NCBI GenBank assembly: GCA_045541255.1
Contig: JAZQIU010000050.1
Span: forward strand, 1-12,578
From: UMGS1124 sp045541255
Lineage (GTDB): Bacteria > Bacillota_I > Bacilli_A > RF39 > UBA660
Length of the DNA stretch: 12,578 nucleotides
Reading direction: 5' to 3'
Numbering within the stretch: position 1 is the first letter of the stretch; each line of letters opens with the position of its first letter. The translations under genes and the position numbers were made by a program. The notes under the pieces are model-generated. The model was not told where the DNA came from. It saw only the letters and a list, made by a program, of their open reading frames with translations, and made no database searches. This document shows positions 1 to 6,600 of the stretch, one piece after another.

Positions 1-107
1 CAATCCGATATATGAGTATTATTAGCTTTTACCTCTATTATACTTAAATTATACATTTTCGCAATACGATCAAGTGTATCTGTCGTTTTTACAATATGAA
101 ATCTCAT
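1..107 (-). CDS. SafA-like LysM protein, N-terminal fragment
   Basis: Partial gene: only the first 35 codons lie in the window and the rest runs off the left edge. The visible peptide begins MRFHIVKTTDTLDRIAKMYN and continues through LSIIEV to NNTHISD. This is a LysM domain placed at the very N-terminus (the HIV, DTL, IA and YN positions fit the family). The N-terminal placement and the NTHIS segment resemble SafA, the inner spore coat morphogenetic protein that binds cortex peptidoglycan by its LysM domain. The ATG lies 9 bases after the cotE stop, and its ribosome site AGAAGGG (112-118) overlaps that stop, so the gene is probably translated together with cotE. LysM is clear; the SafA assignment is inference from position in the protein and from the neighbour. 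A SpoVID-related or cell-wall hydrolase protein is possible. Confidence 0.72.
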   Translation of the reverse strand, partial: MRFHIVKTTDTLDRIAKMYNLSIIEVKANNTHISD

Positions 108-116
108 AATACCCTT

Positions 117-638
117 CTATTCTTCAAATTCATTAATAAAATCTTCATTAATATCTCCTTCAAAATCATCATCAATAGTATCACAAGTATTACTATAATT
201 AAAAACAGTAACCATCATTTTAGTTTCTCCTATTACTTCAGCGACAATTTCAAATATTACTTCTACATCTATACCATTTTCTACTATTGTTGCGTTGACA
301 CAAGTAGGTTGTTGTAATACTCTTGCGATGACGTCATTATCATCAGATAATGATTCGCTTATAATTTCTCTTACTTTAATAGTACCGGTATATTCACTAA
401 CAGCTCTTGCGACATCGGTTTTAGTATTATTATCATATGCATACCAAATATTAATTTCAAAATTACCATTTAATGTTACTGTTTTATCATTTAATGTAGC
501 ATCAAAACAATGATTGATAACCCAACATCCTAAAATGCTGTAAGCATCCTGTCCTAGTGTAACAAGATCGTGAATTCGAAATATTTTTTTACCTTTAGCT
601 AATACGGCTCTAGTTACTATTTCACGTACTTCACTCAT
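117..638 (-). CDS. cotE: Outer spore coat morphogenetic protein CotE
   Basis: CotE assembles around the forespore and recruits the outer coat proteins. The 173-residue product is close to the roughly 181 residues of the Bacillus protein and matches it along its length: SILGCWVINH at 34-43, WYAYDNNTKT at 65-74, RVLQQPTC at 106-113, AEVIGETK at 133-140 and an acidic tail from about 153 (DDDFE, EDFINEFEE) like that of Bacillus CotE. The start is the ATG at 638, preceded by GAGGAGGG. An in-frame ATG at 656 overlaps the Shine-Dalgarno itself and is rejected. It lies downstream of miaB, as in Bacillus, although the gene that normally sits between them (ymcA) is absent and a terminator separates the two. 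A mother-cell sigma factor is expected to drive it, but I could not identify a convincing sigma-E or sigma-K promoter. This gene is the main evidence that the organism sporulates. Confidence 0.93.
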   Translation of the reverse strand: MSEVREIVTRAVLAKGKKIFRIHDLVTLGQDAYSILGCWVINHCFDATLNDKTVTLNGNFEINIWYAYDNNTKTDVARAVSEYTGTIKVREIISESLSDDNDVIARVLQQPTCVNATIVENGIDVEVIFEIVAEVIGETKMMVTVFNYSNTCDTIDDDFEGDINEDFINEFEE

Positions 639-703
639 TTTATAATCCCTCCTCATTACAATATATTCATCAAATATTATTTTGTGCAGAAAATAATTTT
701 TAC

Positions 704-734
704 AAAAGAAAAAAGTGGTTAATTAACCACTTTT
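704..734 (-). terminator. Rho-independent terminator of miaB
   Basis: Positions 711-734 form a perfect 24-base palindrome (10-base arm AAAAGTGGTT, central AATT). It overlaps the miaB stop codon and is followed on the minus strand by TTTTTTCTTTT. It separates the miaB transcript from cotE, which fits independent, sporulation-specific expression of cotE. Confidence 0.87.
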
Positions 735-2142
735 ATAATTCACCAAATAAATGCCATGAATAAGCTTTTGTTATTTTAACATTAACTAAATCACCAATAT
801 GAACATCTTTTCCATTAGCCATAAAATTGACTAACATATTTTGTTTAGTATATCCTGTCCAAATGTCTGGATTATTTTTACTAGGACCTTCTAATAATAC
901 TTCTACTGTTTTTCCTTCAAAACGAAGATGTCCTTTATAACTATATTCATTTATCACTTCATTTAATGCATTTAGTCTAGCATGTTTTTCTTCTTCTGTG
1001 AATTCTAATGGAAGTTTTGCTGCTGGAGTACCTTCTCTTTGAGAATAAATAAAAGTAAATGCTCCATCATATTGTACTTCATGAACTAATTTAATTGTAT
1101 CTTGAAATTGTTCTTCAGTTTCACCTGGGAATGCGACGATAATATCAGTAGTAATACTAATATCAGGAATTAATGATTTTAATTTATTTATTTTAGATAA
1201 ATATTCTTCATGAGTATATTTACGATTCATTCTTTTTAAAACTTCATTATTCCCTGATTGTACTGGTAAATGTAGATGGGGCATAATATTTCCACCTAAT
1301 GCCATTGTTTCAATGGTTTCGTCATCTAAATCACGAGGATGAGAAGTTGTAAATCTAATACGTTTAATATCAGTTTCATGTAAATCTTTTAATAAATTAG
1401 CAAAAGTATATTTAATATCTTCAAAATCTTTTCCATATGCATTAACATTTTGCCCTAATACTGTTATTTCTTTATAACCATCATCTACTAAAGATTTTAC
1501 TTCTTCTAAAATATCTTCTTTTTTTCTACTTCTTTCTCTTCCCCTAGTATAAGGAACTATACAATAAGTACAAAATTTATCACAACCATACATAATATTT
1601 ACCCAAGCAGAATATTTACTATCTCTTTTATATAATTCTCCTACTTCTATTACGTCTCCCTCAATACTTTTTACATTTATATTTTGTTTTTTACTTTGTT
1701 CTAAAAGCATATTAGGTAATTCATTTAAATTGTGTGTACCAAAAACTATATCTATATATTTATGTTTGTCTAAAATTTCATTAACTACATGTTCTTCTTG
1801 AGCCATACATCCACAAAGTCCAATTATTAAATCTTTTTTATCCTTTTTTAAATGTTTGCATCTACCTAAGAAACCGAATACTTTGTCATGAGCATTTTCT
1901 CGAACAGCGCAAGTGTTAAGAAGAATTAAATCAGCATTTTCCATATCAATAGTTTCTTCAAAACCTATTTTTTCTAATAAAGCTTTGATTTCCTCGCTAT
2001 CATGAACATTCATTTGACATCCGTATGTTCTTATAAAATATTTTTTATTTTTAAAAGTATCCATTTCTTCCATATTAAAATATTCATAGTTAACTTTATT
2101 TTTAGTTCGCTTTTTAGCTTCAATCATATTTGGTAAATTCAT
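733..2142 (-). CDS. miaB: tRNA-2-methylthio-N6-dimethylallyladenosine synthase MiaB
   Basis: Radical-SAM methylthiotransferase that converts i6A37 to ms2i6A37 in tRNAs reading UNN codons. The 469-residue protein has the full family order. The N-terminal UPF0004 domain has the three cluster-binding cysteines C42 (YGCQMN), C78 (NTCAVRE) and C112 (GCMAQ). The radical-SAM domain has C187-x3-C191-x2-C194 (YGCDKFCTYC), followed by VPYTRGRERSR. A C-terminal TRAM domain covers roughly the last 65 residues. The about 30-residue N-terminal extension before FIRTYGCQMN is typical of Bacillus-type MiaB. The ATG at 2142 has GGAAGTG six bases upstream. It may be transcribed from its own extended -10 promoter and possibly also by readthrough from the small LexA-linked gene upstream, since I see no strong terminator between them. 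All catalytic cysteines are intact. Confidence 0.97.
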   Translation of the reverse strand: MNLPNMIEAKKRTKNKVNYEYFNMEEMDTFKNKKYFIRTYGCQMNVHDSEEIKALLEKIGFEETIDMENADLILLNTCAVRENAHDKVFGFLGRCKHLKKDKKDLIIGLCGCMAQEEHVVNEILDKHKYIDIVFGTHNLNELPNMLLEQSKKQNINVKSIEGDVIEVGELYKRDSKYSAWVNIMYGCDKFCTYCIVPYTRGRERSRKKEDILEEVKSLVDDGYKEITVLGQNVNAYGKDFEDIKYTFANLLKDLHETDIKRIRFTTSHPRDLDDETIETMALGGNIMPHLHLPVQSGNNEVLKRMNRKYTHEEYLSKINKLKSLIPDISITTDIIVAFPGETEEQFQDTIKLVHEVQYDGAFTFIYSQREGTPAAKLPLEFTEEEKHARLNALNEVINEYSYKGHLRFEGKTVEVLLEGPSKNNPDIWTGYTKQNMLVNFMANGKDVHIGDLVNVKITKAYSWHLFGEL

Positions 2143-2163
2143 ATAATCACTTCCAATTCGATT

Positions 2164-2172
2164 ATTATATCA
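2164..2172 (-). promoter_or_regulatory. Extended -10 promoter for miaB
   Basis: The minus strand reads TGATATAAT, an extended -10 (TGn plus a perfect TATAAT). Transcription would start about 15 bases before the miaB ATG. The hexamer 17 bases upstream (TAGATT) is a poor -35, which is tolerable for an extended -10 promoter. The short leader still contains the GGAAGTG ribosome site. Confidence 0.55.
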
Positions 2173-2248
2173 AAATGTTTATAATTAATCTACATGATTT
2201 ATAAATATTTGATAGATATAGTTTAACACATTTTATTGTTTTTATAAA

Positions 2249-2353
2249 CTATGCATTTAAATATTTTAGTCTAAAATATAATCCTATAAAACTTAAAATT
2301 ATAGTTGAATAAAATAAAATTACCTCCTTATATTCGATTAGATATTTTTTCAT
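2249..2353 (-). CDS. Small single-pass membrane peptide, LexA-linked
   Basis: A 34-residue gene of unknown family, divergent from lexA. The ATG at 2353 has an excellent Shine-Dalgarno (AAGGAGG at 2361-2367, 7 bases before the ATG). The peptide starts MKKYLIEYKE, then has one hydrophobic segment of about 17 residues (11-27, VILFYSTIILSFIGLYF), then the basic end RLKYLNA. I predict a single-spanning inner-membrane peptide. Its promoter (TTGACA, 17 bases, TATTAT) encloses a LexA-like box, so it is likely repressed by LexA and induced by DNA damage. In Bacillus the gene divergent from lexA is yneA, an SOS division inhibitor with an N-terminal membrane anchor. Other bacteria use very short SOS-induced membrane peptides (for example SidA of Caulobacter) for the same job. 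There is no LysM domain here, so it is not a normal YneA. A division-inhibitor role is inference; the gene itself is well supported by its expression signals. Confidence 0.72.
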   Translation of the reverse strand: MKKYLIEYKEVILFYSTIILSFIGLYFRLKYLNA

Positions 2354-2375
2354 ATTAACTCCTCCTTACAAATTA

Positions 2376-2404
2376 ATAATATACCAAAAGTTTGTTCGTG
2401 TCAA
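2376..2404 (-). promoter_or_regulatory. Sigma-A promoter of the small membrane gene
   Basis: On the minus strand: perfect -35 TTGACA (2399-2404), 17-base spacer, -10 TATTAT (2376-2381, five of six consensus). It points away from lexA. The spacer contains the LexA-like box, so bound LexA would block polymerase directly. Confidence 0.82.
2385..2398 (-). promoter_or_regulatory. LexA-box-like operator 1
   Basis: The minus strand reads CGAAC-AAAC-TTTTG against the Gram-positive LexA box CGAAC-N4-GTTYG. The left half is perfect and the right half matches three of five. It fills most of the spacer between -35 and -10 of the small membrane gene. Operator 2 read in the same direction shares 10 of 14 bases with it. 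Confidence 0.66.
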
Positions 2405-2413
2405 TTATAAATA

Positions 2414-2427
2414 AAAACATTTGTTTG
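2414..2427 (+). promoter_or_regulatory. LexA-box-like operator 2 at the lexA promoter
   Basis: The plus strand reads AAAAC-ATTT-GTTTG: right half perfect for GTTYG, left half AAAAC in place of CGAAC. Its GTTTG overlaps the -35 of lexA (TTGACA at 2425-2430), the expected place for autorepression. It begins 29 bases from the start of operator 1. Confidence 0.6.
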
Positions 2428-2453
2428 ACATTTTACATAAAAAATGTTAACAT
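2425..2453 (+). promoter_or_regulatory. Sigma-A promoter of lexA
   Basis: Perfect -35 TTGACA at 2425-2430, a 17-base spacer, and -10 TAACAT at 2448-2453 (four of six). A perfect 14-base palindrome, AAATGTTAACATTT (2442-2455), covers the -10 and could be an additional regulatory site or chance. Transcription would start near 2460, just before the AGAGGTG ribosome site, giving a very short leader. Confidence 0.72.
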
Positions 2454-2472
2454 TTATTTAGAGGTGATAATA

Positions 2473-3090
2473 TTGGAAAATATAACTCCAAAACAAGCTG
2501 AAACTTTAACATTTATAAAAAAATATATGGTATCCCATGGTTTTCCACCATCAGTAAGAGAAATATGTAAAGGAATGGATTTAAGTAGTCCAGCAACTGT
2601 TCATGCTCATTTAAAACAATTAGAGAAAAAAGGATTAATTAGAAAAGAAGCGAGTAAATTTAGAACTATTGAATTATTAGTAGAAAATGAATTTGAAGAT
2701 AAAAATGAAGATTTAGTAAAGGTTCCATTACTTGGAAAAATATCTTGTGGTAATCCTATCGAAGCTATAGAACAGCCTGATGAATTCTTTGATTTACCTG
2801 CTTCATTAATACCACCTAAAGAAACTATTTTCACTTTAAAATGTTCTGGTGATTCTATGATTAACGTTGGTATATATGATGGAGACTTCGTAATTGTTCA
2901 AAAACAAAAAGTTGCGAGAAATGGTGATATTGTAGTTGCTTTAACAGAAGATAATGAAGTTACTTTAAAAACATTCTATAAAGAAAAAGATTACATAAGA
3001 TTACAACCTGAAAATGATTCTCTAGCTCCAATAATATTAAGTAATTGTACTATATTAGGTAAAGCAATTGGGTTATATAGAAAATTTTAA
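2473..3090 (+). CDS. lexA: LexA SOS repressor
   Basis: Transcriptional repressor of the SOS regulon that cleaves itself when stimulated by RecA on single-stranded DNA. The start is the TTG at 2473, preceded by AGAGGTGAT. This gives 205 residues, the same length as Bacillus LexA. Longer in-frame readings run through the promoter and operators and are rejected. The N-terminal winged helix is clear (PPSVREIC at 25-32, SSPATVHAHLKQLEKKGLI at 38-56). The S24 peptidase domain has catalytic Ser128 (CSGDSM) and Lys166 (VTLKTF). The cleavage site reads KISCGNP, so the bond is Cys92-Gly93 rather than the Ala-Gly of Bacillus and E. coli LexA. Two LexA-like boxes upstream indicate autorepression and control of the divergent small membrane gene. 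Confidence 0.96.
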   Translation: MENITPKQAETLTFIKKYMVSHGFPPSVREICKGMDLSSPATVHAHLKQLEKKGLIRKEASKFRTIELLVENEFEDKNEDLVKVPLLGKISCGNPIEAIEQPDEFFDLPASLIPPKETIFTLKCSGDSMINVGIYDGDFVIVQKQKVARNGDIVVALTEDNEVTLKTFYKEKDYIRLQPENDSLAPIILSNCTILGKAIGLYRKF

Positions 3091-3116
3091 AAGGTCGCTA
3101 ATTAGCAACCTTTTTA
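3087..3116. terminator. Bidirectional terminator between lexA and TPR gene
   Basis: Hairpin with arms AAAAGGT and ACCTTTT around the self-complementary GCTAATTAGC. Runs of T follow on the plus strand (CCTTTTTATTTT); the minus strand is weaker (CCTTTTAAAATTTT). It lies between the lexA stop and the convergent gene and overlaps the last codons of the latter. Confidence 0.85.
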
Positions 3117-3571
3117 TTTTGTAATTTTTTTATCAAACTATCAAATCTATATCTATTTTTAGTACCTTTGCTTACTCCTTCAGCAATTATAAAGTGTTCT
3201 ATTGCTTTTTCGATATTATTAAAATGTAAATATGTATACCCAAGCATTCTATAATAACAAGGTTTAGGTTTTTCTTCGTTCATTACAACAATTAATAATT
3301 TTTTTAAAATTTCTTTATAATCTTTTTTAGAATATAAACTATGTATAGTTCCTTCTAAATTTTCCATATTTTTTATTTCTGGATTTATTTTTTGTAATTT
3401 TAAAAATATTCTTTTTTTATTATTTTTTTCTATTGTAAATGTTTTTATATTTTCATATTCTTTCAAAATTTCTTGTACTAGAAAAATTTCATCATTATTC
3501 ATTTGTTCCAATAAAACTATAGGATTATTCATAGATAAAAGTTGTATTTTTTCTTTTACACTATTTAACAT
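3098..3571 (-). CDS. Small TPR-containing protein, unknown role
   Basis: A 157-residue, soluble, lysine-rich protein. I recognise no named family. Residues 104-131 fit one tetratricopeptide repeat well: Y107, G111, Y114, A123, F127 and A130 fall on the consensus positions 4, 8, 11, 20, 24 and 27. The preceding helix pair (about 74-98) may be a degenerate repeat. There is no signal peptide or membrane segment, so a cytoplasmic protein-protein interaction role is likely. The start chosen is the ATG at 3571 with AAGAAGTGA upstream; a GTG three codons earlier (3580) overlaps that ribosome site. It has its own promoter just after the ileS terminator and is transcribed as a single gene converging on lexA. 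Confidence 0.75.
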   Translation of the reverse strand: MLNSVKEKIQLLSMNNPIVLLEQMNNDEIFLVQEILKEYENIKTFTIEKNNKKRIFLKLQKINPEIKNMENLEGTIHSLYSKKDYKEILKKLLIVVMNEEKPKPCYYRMLGYTYLHFNNIEKAIEHFIIAEGVSKGTKNRYRFDSLIKKLQNKKVAN

Positions 3572-3598
3572 TTTTATCACTTCTTTTTCTAGTTATTT

Positions 3599-3627
3599 AT
3601 TATATTTATTTTTATAATTAAAATCAA
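3599..3627 (-). promoter_or_regulatory. Sigma-A promoter of the TPR gene
   Basis: Minus strand: -35 TTGATT (3622-3627), 17-base spacer, -10 TATAAT (3599-3604). It sits directly after the ileS terminator, so the TPR gene is an independent unit. Confidence 0.75.
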
Positions 3628-3661
3628 CAAAAAAGGATTAAACTTTTGTTAGTTTAAATCC
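3628..3661 (-). terminator. Rho-independent terminator of ileS
   Basis: Hairpin on the minus strand with arms GGATTTAAACT and AGTTTAATCC (one unpaired T) around the loop AACAAA, followed by TTTTTTG. The 5' arm is made from the last ileS codons, so the terminator overlaps the coding end. Confidence 0.88.
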
Positions 3662-6600
3662 TACTTTGTAACCATTTATATCTTGTTCTTCTAAAGAATC
3701 ATTTACTCTTACAAATTCAAGTGCAAGTGTTTCACTCATTATGAATTCTAAGAAATCTTTAATTGAAGTTTCGTATTCATCATTAGATAAGTACTCTACT
3801 TTTATTCTATCAACAATTTCAAAGCCTTCACTTTTTCTTAATTGTTGAATTTTTGATACTGTTTCTCTTGCAATACCCTCATTTATTAATTCACTAGTAA
3901 GAGTTGTATTTAATATAACGAATTCATTATTTAACATTCCTACATTAAATCCTTCTTTAGAATCTATTCTTATATCAACCATAGACAAGTCTATTTCTTT
4001 TTCTTCTCCACCTATAATCATTGTTAATATTTCATTATTTTGTAATTTGCTTATTTCTTCATCTGTTAATTTTAATAATTTTTCTTGGAATTCTTTTATA
4101 TTACTTCCAAATACTTTACCAACACTCTTGAAGTTTGGTTTAACCATAAAATTCATATATGTAGATAAGTCACTTACAAATTCAATATTTTTAATATTTA
4201 ATTCTTCTTTAATTAATTCTGTTAAGTCACCTATTATATTTTCATTTTTTCCATCTAGTAAGATTTCACTTAATGGTTGTCTAACCTTAATTTTAGTTTC
4301 TTCCCTAACATTTCTACCTATGCTAATTAAATCTCTAACTAAATCCATTTTAGTTTCTATTTCGTCATTAATTAGTTCTTTATTTACTTCTGGGAAGTCA
4401 CTCAAATGTACTGATTCATTACCAGTTAAGTTTTTATATATTTCTTCAGTTGTATAAGGAATTATAGGAGCACATATTTTGCATAATCCCACTAATACTT
4501 CATAAGTAGTCATATATACACTCTTTTTAGAATTATCTAACTCTGATGACCAAAATCTATTTCTGTTACGTCTTATATACCAATTTGATAAATCATCTGA
4601 TACAAATGAAGTTATTAGTTTTACAACTTCATTTAAATCGTATTTATCGTAAGCATTTGTTACGTCATTAACTAATTTATTGTATTTACTTAATAACCAT
4701 TTATCTATTTCTTCTCTATCATTAATATCTATATTACATTCATTAATATCTATACCATCAGTATTAGCATACATTTGGAAGAATGAATATGTATTTTTTA
4801 ATGGGTTAAAGAATTTAGAGTGAACTTCTTTTAATCCTTCTTCATCAAATTTTAATGGAGTCCATGTAGGAGAAACATATGGTAAATACCATCTAATTGT
4901 ATCAGCACCATATTTTTCCATTAGTGTAAATGGTTCAATTGCATTACCTTTTGATTTATGCATTTTCTTTCCATATTTATCTAAAAGTAATTCATTTACT
5001 AATACATTTTTATAAGGACTTTTTCCTGTAACAAATACGCCTAATACTATTAAACTATAGAACCAACCTCTTGTTTGGTCAATTCCTTCTGCAATAAAGT
5101 CTGCTGGGTATTGTGATTCCCATAATTCTTTATTTTCAAATGGATAATGATATTGTGCAAAAGGCATTGCTCCTGAGTCAAACCAACAATCGATTACTTC
5201 AGTTACACGTGTCATAGGTTGTTCACATTCACTACAAGTTATATGAATATCATCTACATATGGTCTATGTAAATCTATTGTTTCTGGATTTACTTCTTCT
5301 ATTGCTTTTTCGCTTAATTCTTCACGCGAACCAATCATTTCCATGTGTCCACATTCACATCTCCAAAGAGGTAATGGTGTTCCCCAATATCTATTTCTAG
5401 AGATAGCCCAGTCATTCATATTTTCTAACCAGTTACCAAATCTTTTTTCACCAACGAAACTTGGATACCAGTTAACTTTTTTATTTTCTTCAATAATTTT
5501 ATCTTGTAATTTAGTAACTTCTAAATAAAATGATGGTCTTGAATAGTAAACAAGTGGTGAATCACATCTCCAACAATGTGGATAATCATGTTTAATTTTT
5601 TGTTTTTTGAATAATTTATCATTTTCTTTTAACCATTTTACAACTTCTAAATCTGCATCAAATATGTTCATACCTTTCCATAATCCATCAGTATAAACTG
5701 CATCTTCTCCAACAGGATTTAAGTAAGGCATTTTATATTTTCTACAAACTTTAGCATCATCTTCACCAAAAGCTGGTGCAATATGTACTATACCTGTACC
5801 GTCTGACATAGTTACATATTCATCGCACATTACTATAAACGCCTTACTACTTGGTGTAAGTGATGGTATTAATTGTTCATATTCAGTATATTCTAAATCT
5901 TTACCTTTATAAGTTTCTAATACTTTATAATCATCACCTAAGTTAGCAGATGCTAGTGCTTCAGCAAGAATAAATTTATATCCTTGAGATTCAACTAAAA
6001 CATAATTTTCATTAGGATTTACACATAAACCTACATTTGATATTAATGTCCATGGTGTTGTTGTCCATACTAAGAAGTAAACATCTTCATCTTTCTTTTT
6101 AAAGGTTACAGTTACTGTGTTTGCATCTATTTCTTTATATCCTTGTGCTACTTCGTGAGAAGCTAAACCTGTACCGCATCTTGGACACCAAGGCATAATT
6201 TTTACACCTTCATAAAATAAGCCTTCATCAAAGAATTTTTTTAATATCCACCATTCAGTTTCAATATAGTTATTATCATATGTGATATATCTATTATCTA
6301 AATCAATGAATTGTCCCATTTCATCAGTTAATTTTCTAAAGGCTTCTTCATTTTCCCATACAGTTTCTTTACATAGTTTATTAAACTCTTTAATACCATA
6401 TTTTTCAATATCATTTTTTCCTGTGAAACCTAATTTCTTTTCAACATTAACTTCTACTGGTAATCCATGAGTATCCCATCCTATTTTTCTTAATACTCTA
6501 TTACCTTTCATCGTTTGATATTTACAAAATGAATCTTTTAAAAATTTTGCAACCATATGATGTAGTCCTGGCATTCCATTAGCAGTAGCCGGACCATCAT

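Noticed and set aside
117..638. Compositional sign of transfer for cotE
   Set aside because: One 120-base stretch is about 36% G+C, but the whole gene is near 29%, similar to other conserved genes here.
639..656. Upstream in-frame ATG for cotE at 656
   Set aside because: It overlaps the GAGGAGGG ribosome site that serves the ATG at 638, and the 638 start gives the conserved MSE-type CotE N-terminus.
639..703. Sigma-E or sigma-K promoter for cotE
   Set aside because: TATATTGTA resembles the sigma-K -10 (CATAnnnTA), but the only AC -35 candidate is 18 bases away and the resulting start would fall in the ribosome site; too weak in AT-rich DNA.
2281..2325. Second ribosome-site-like AAGGAGG inside the small membrane gene
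   Set aside because: It is part of the codons for Tyr-Lys-Glu-Val and no ATG, GTG or TTG follows at a usable distance.
2392..2472. Longer lexA reading from TTG 2392
   Set aside because: It would translate through the operators, the -35 and the -10; the TTG at 2473 has its own AGAGGTG site and gives the family length.
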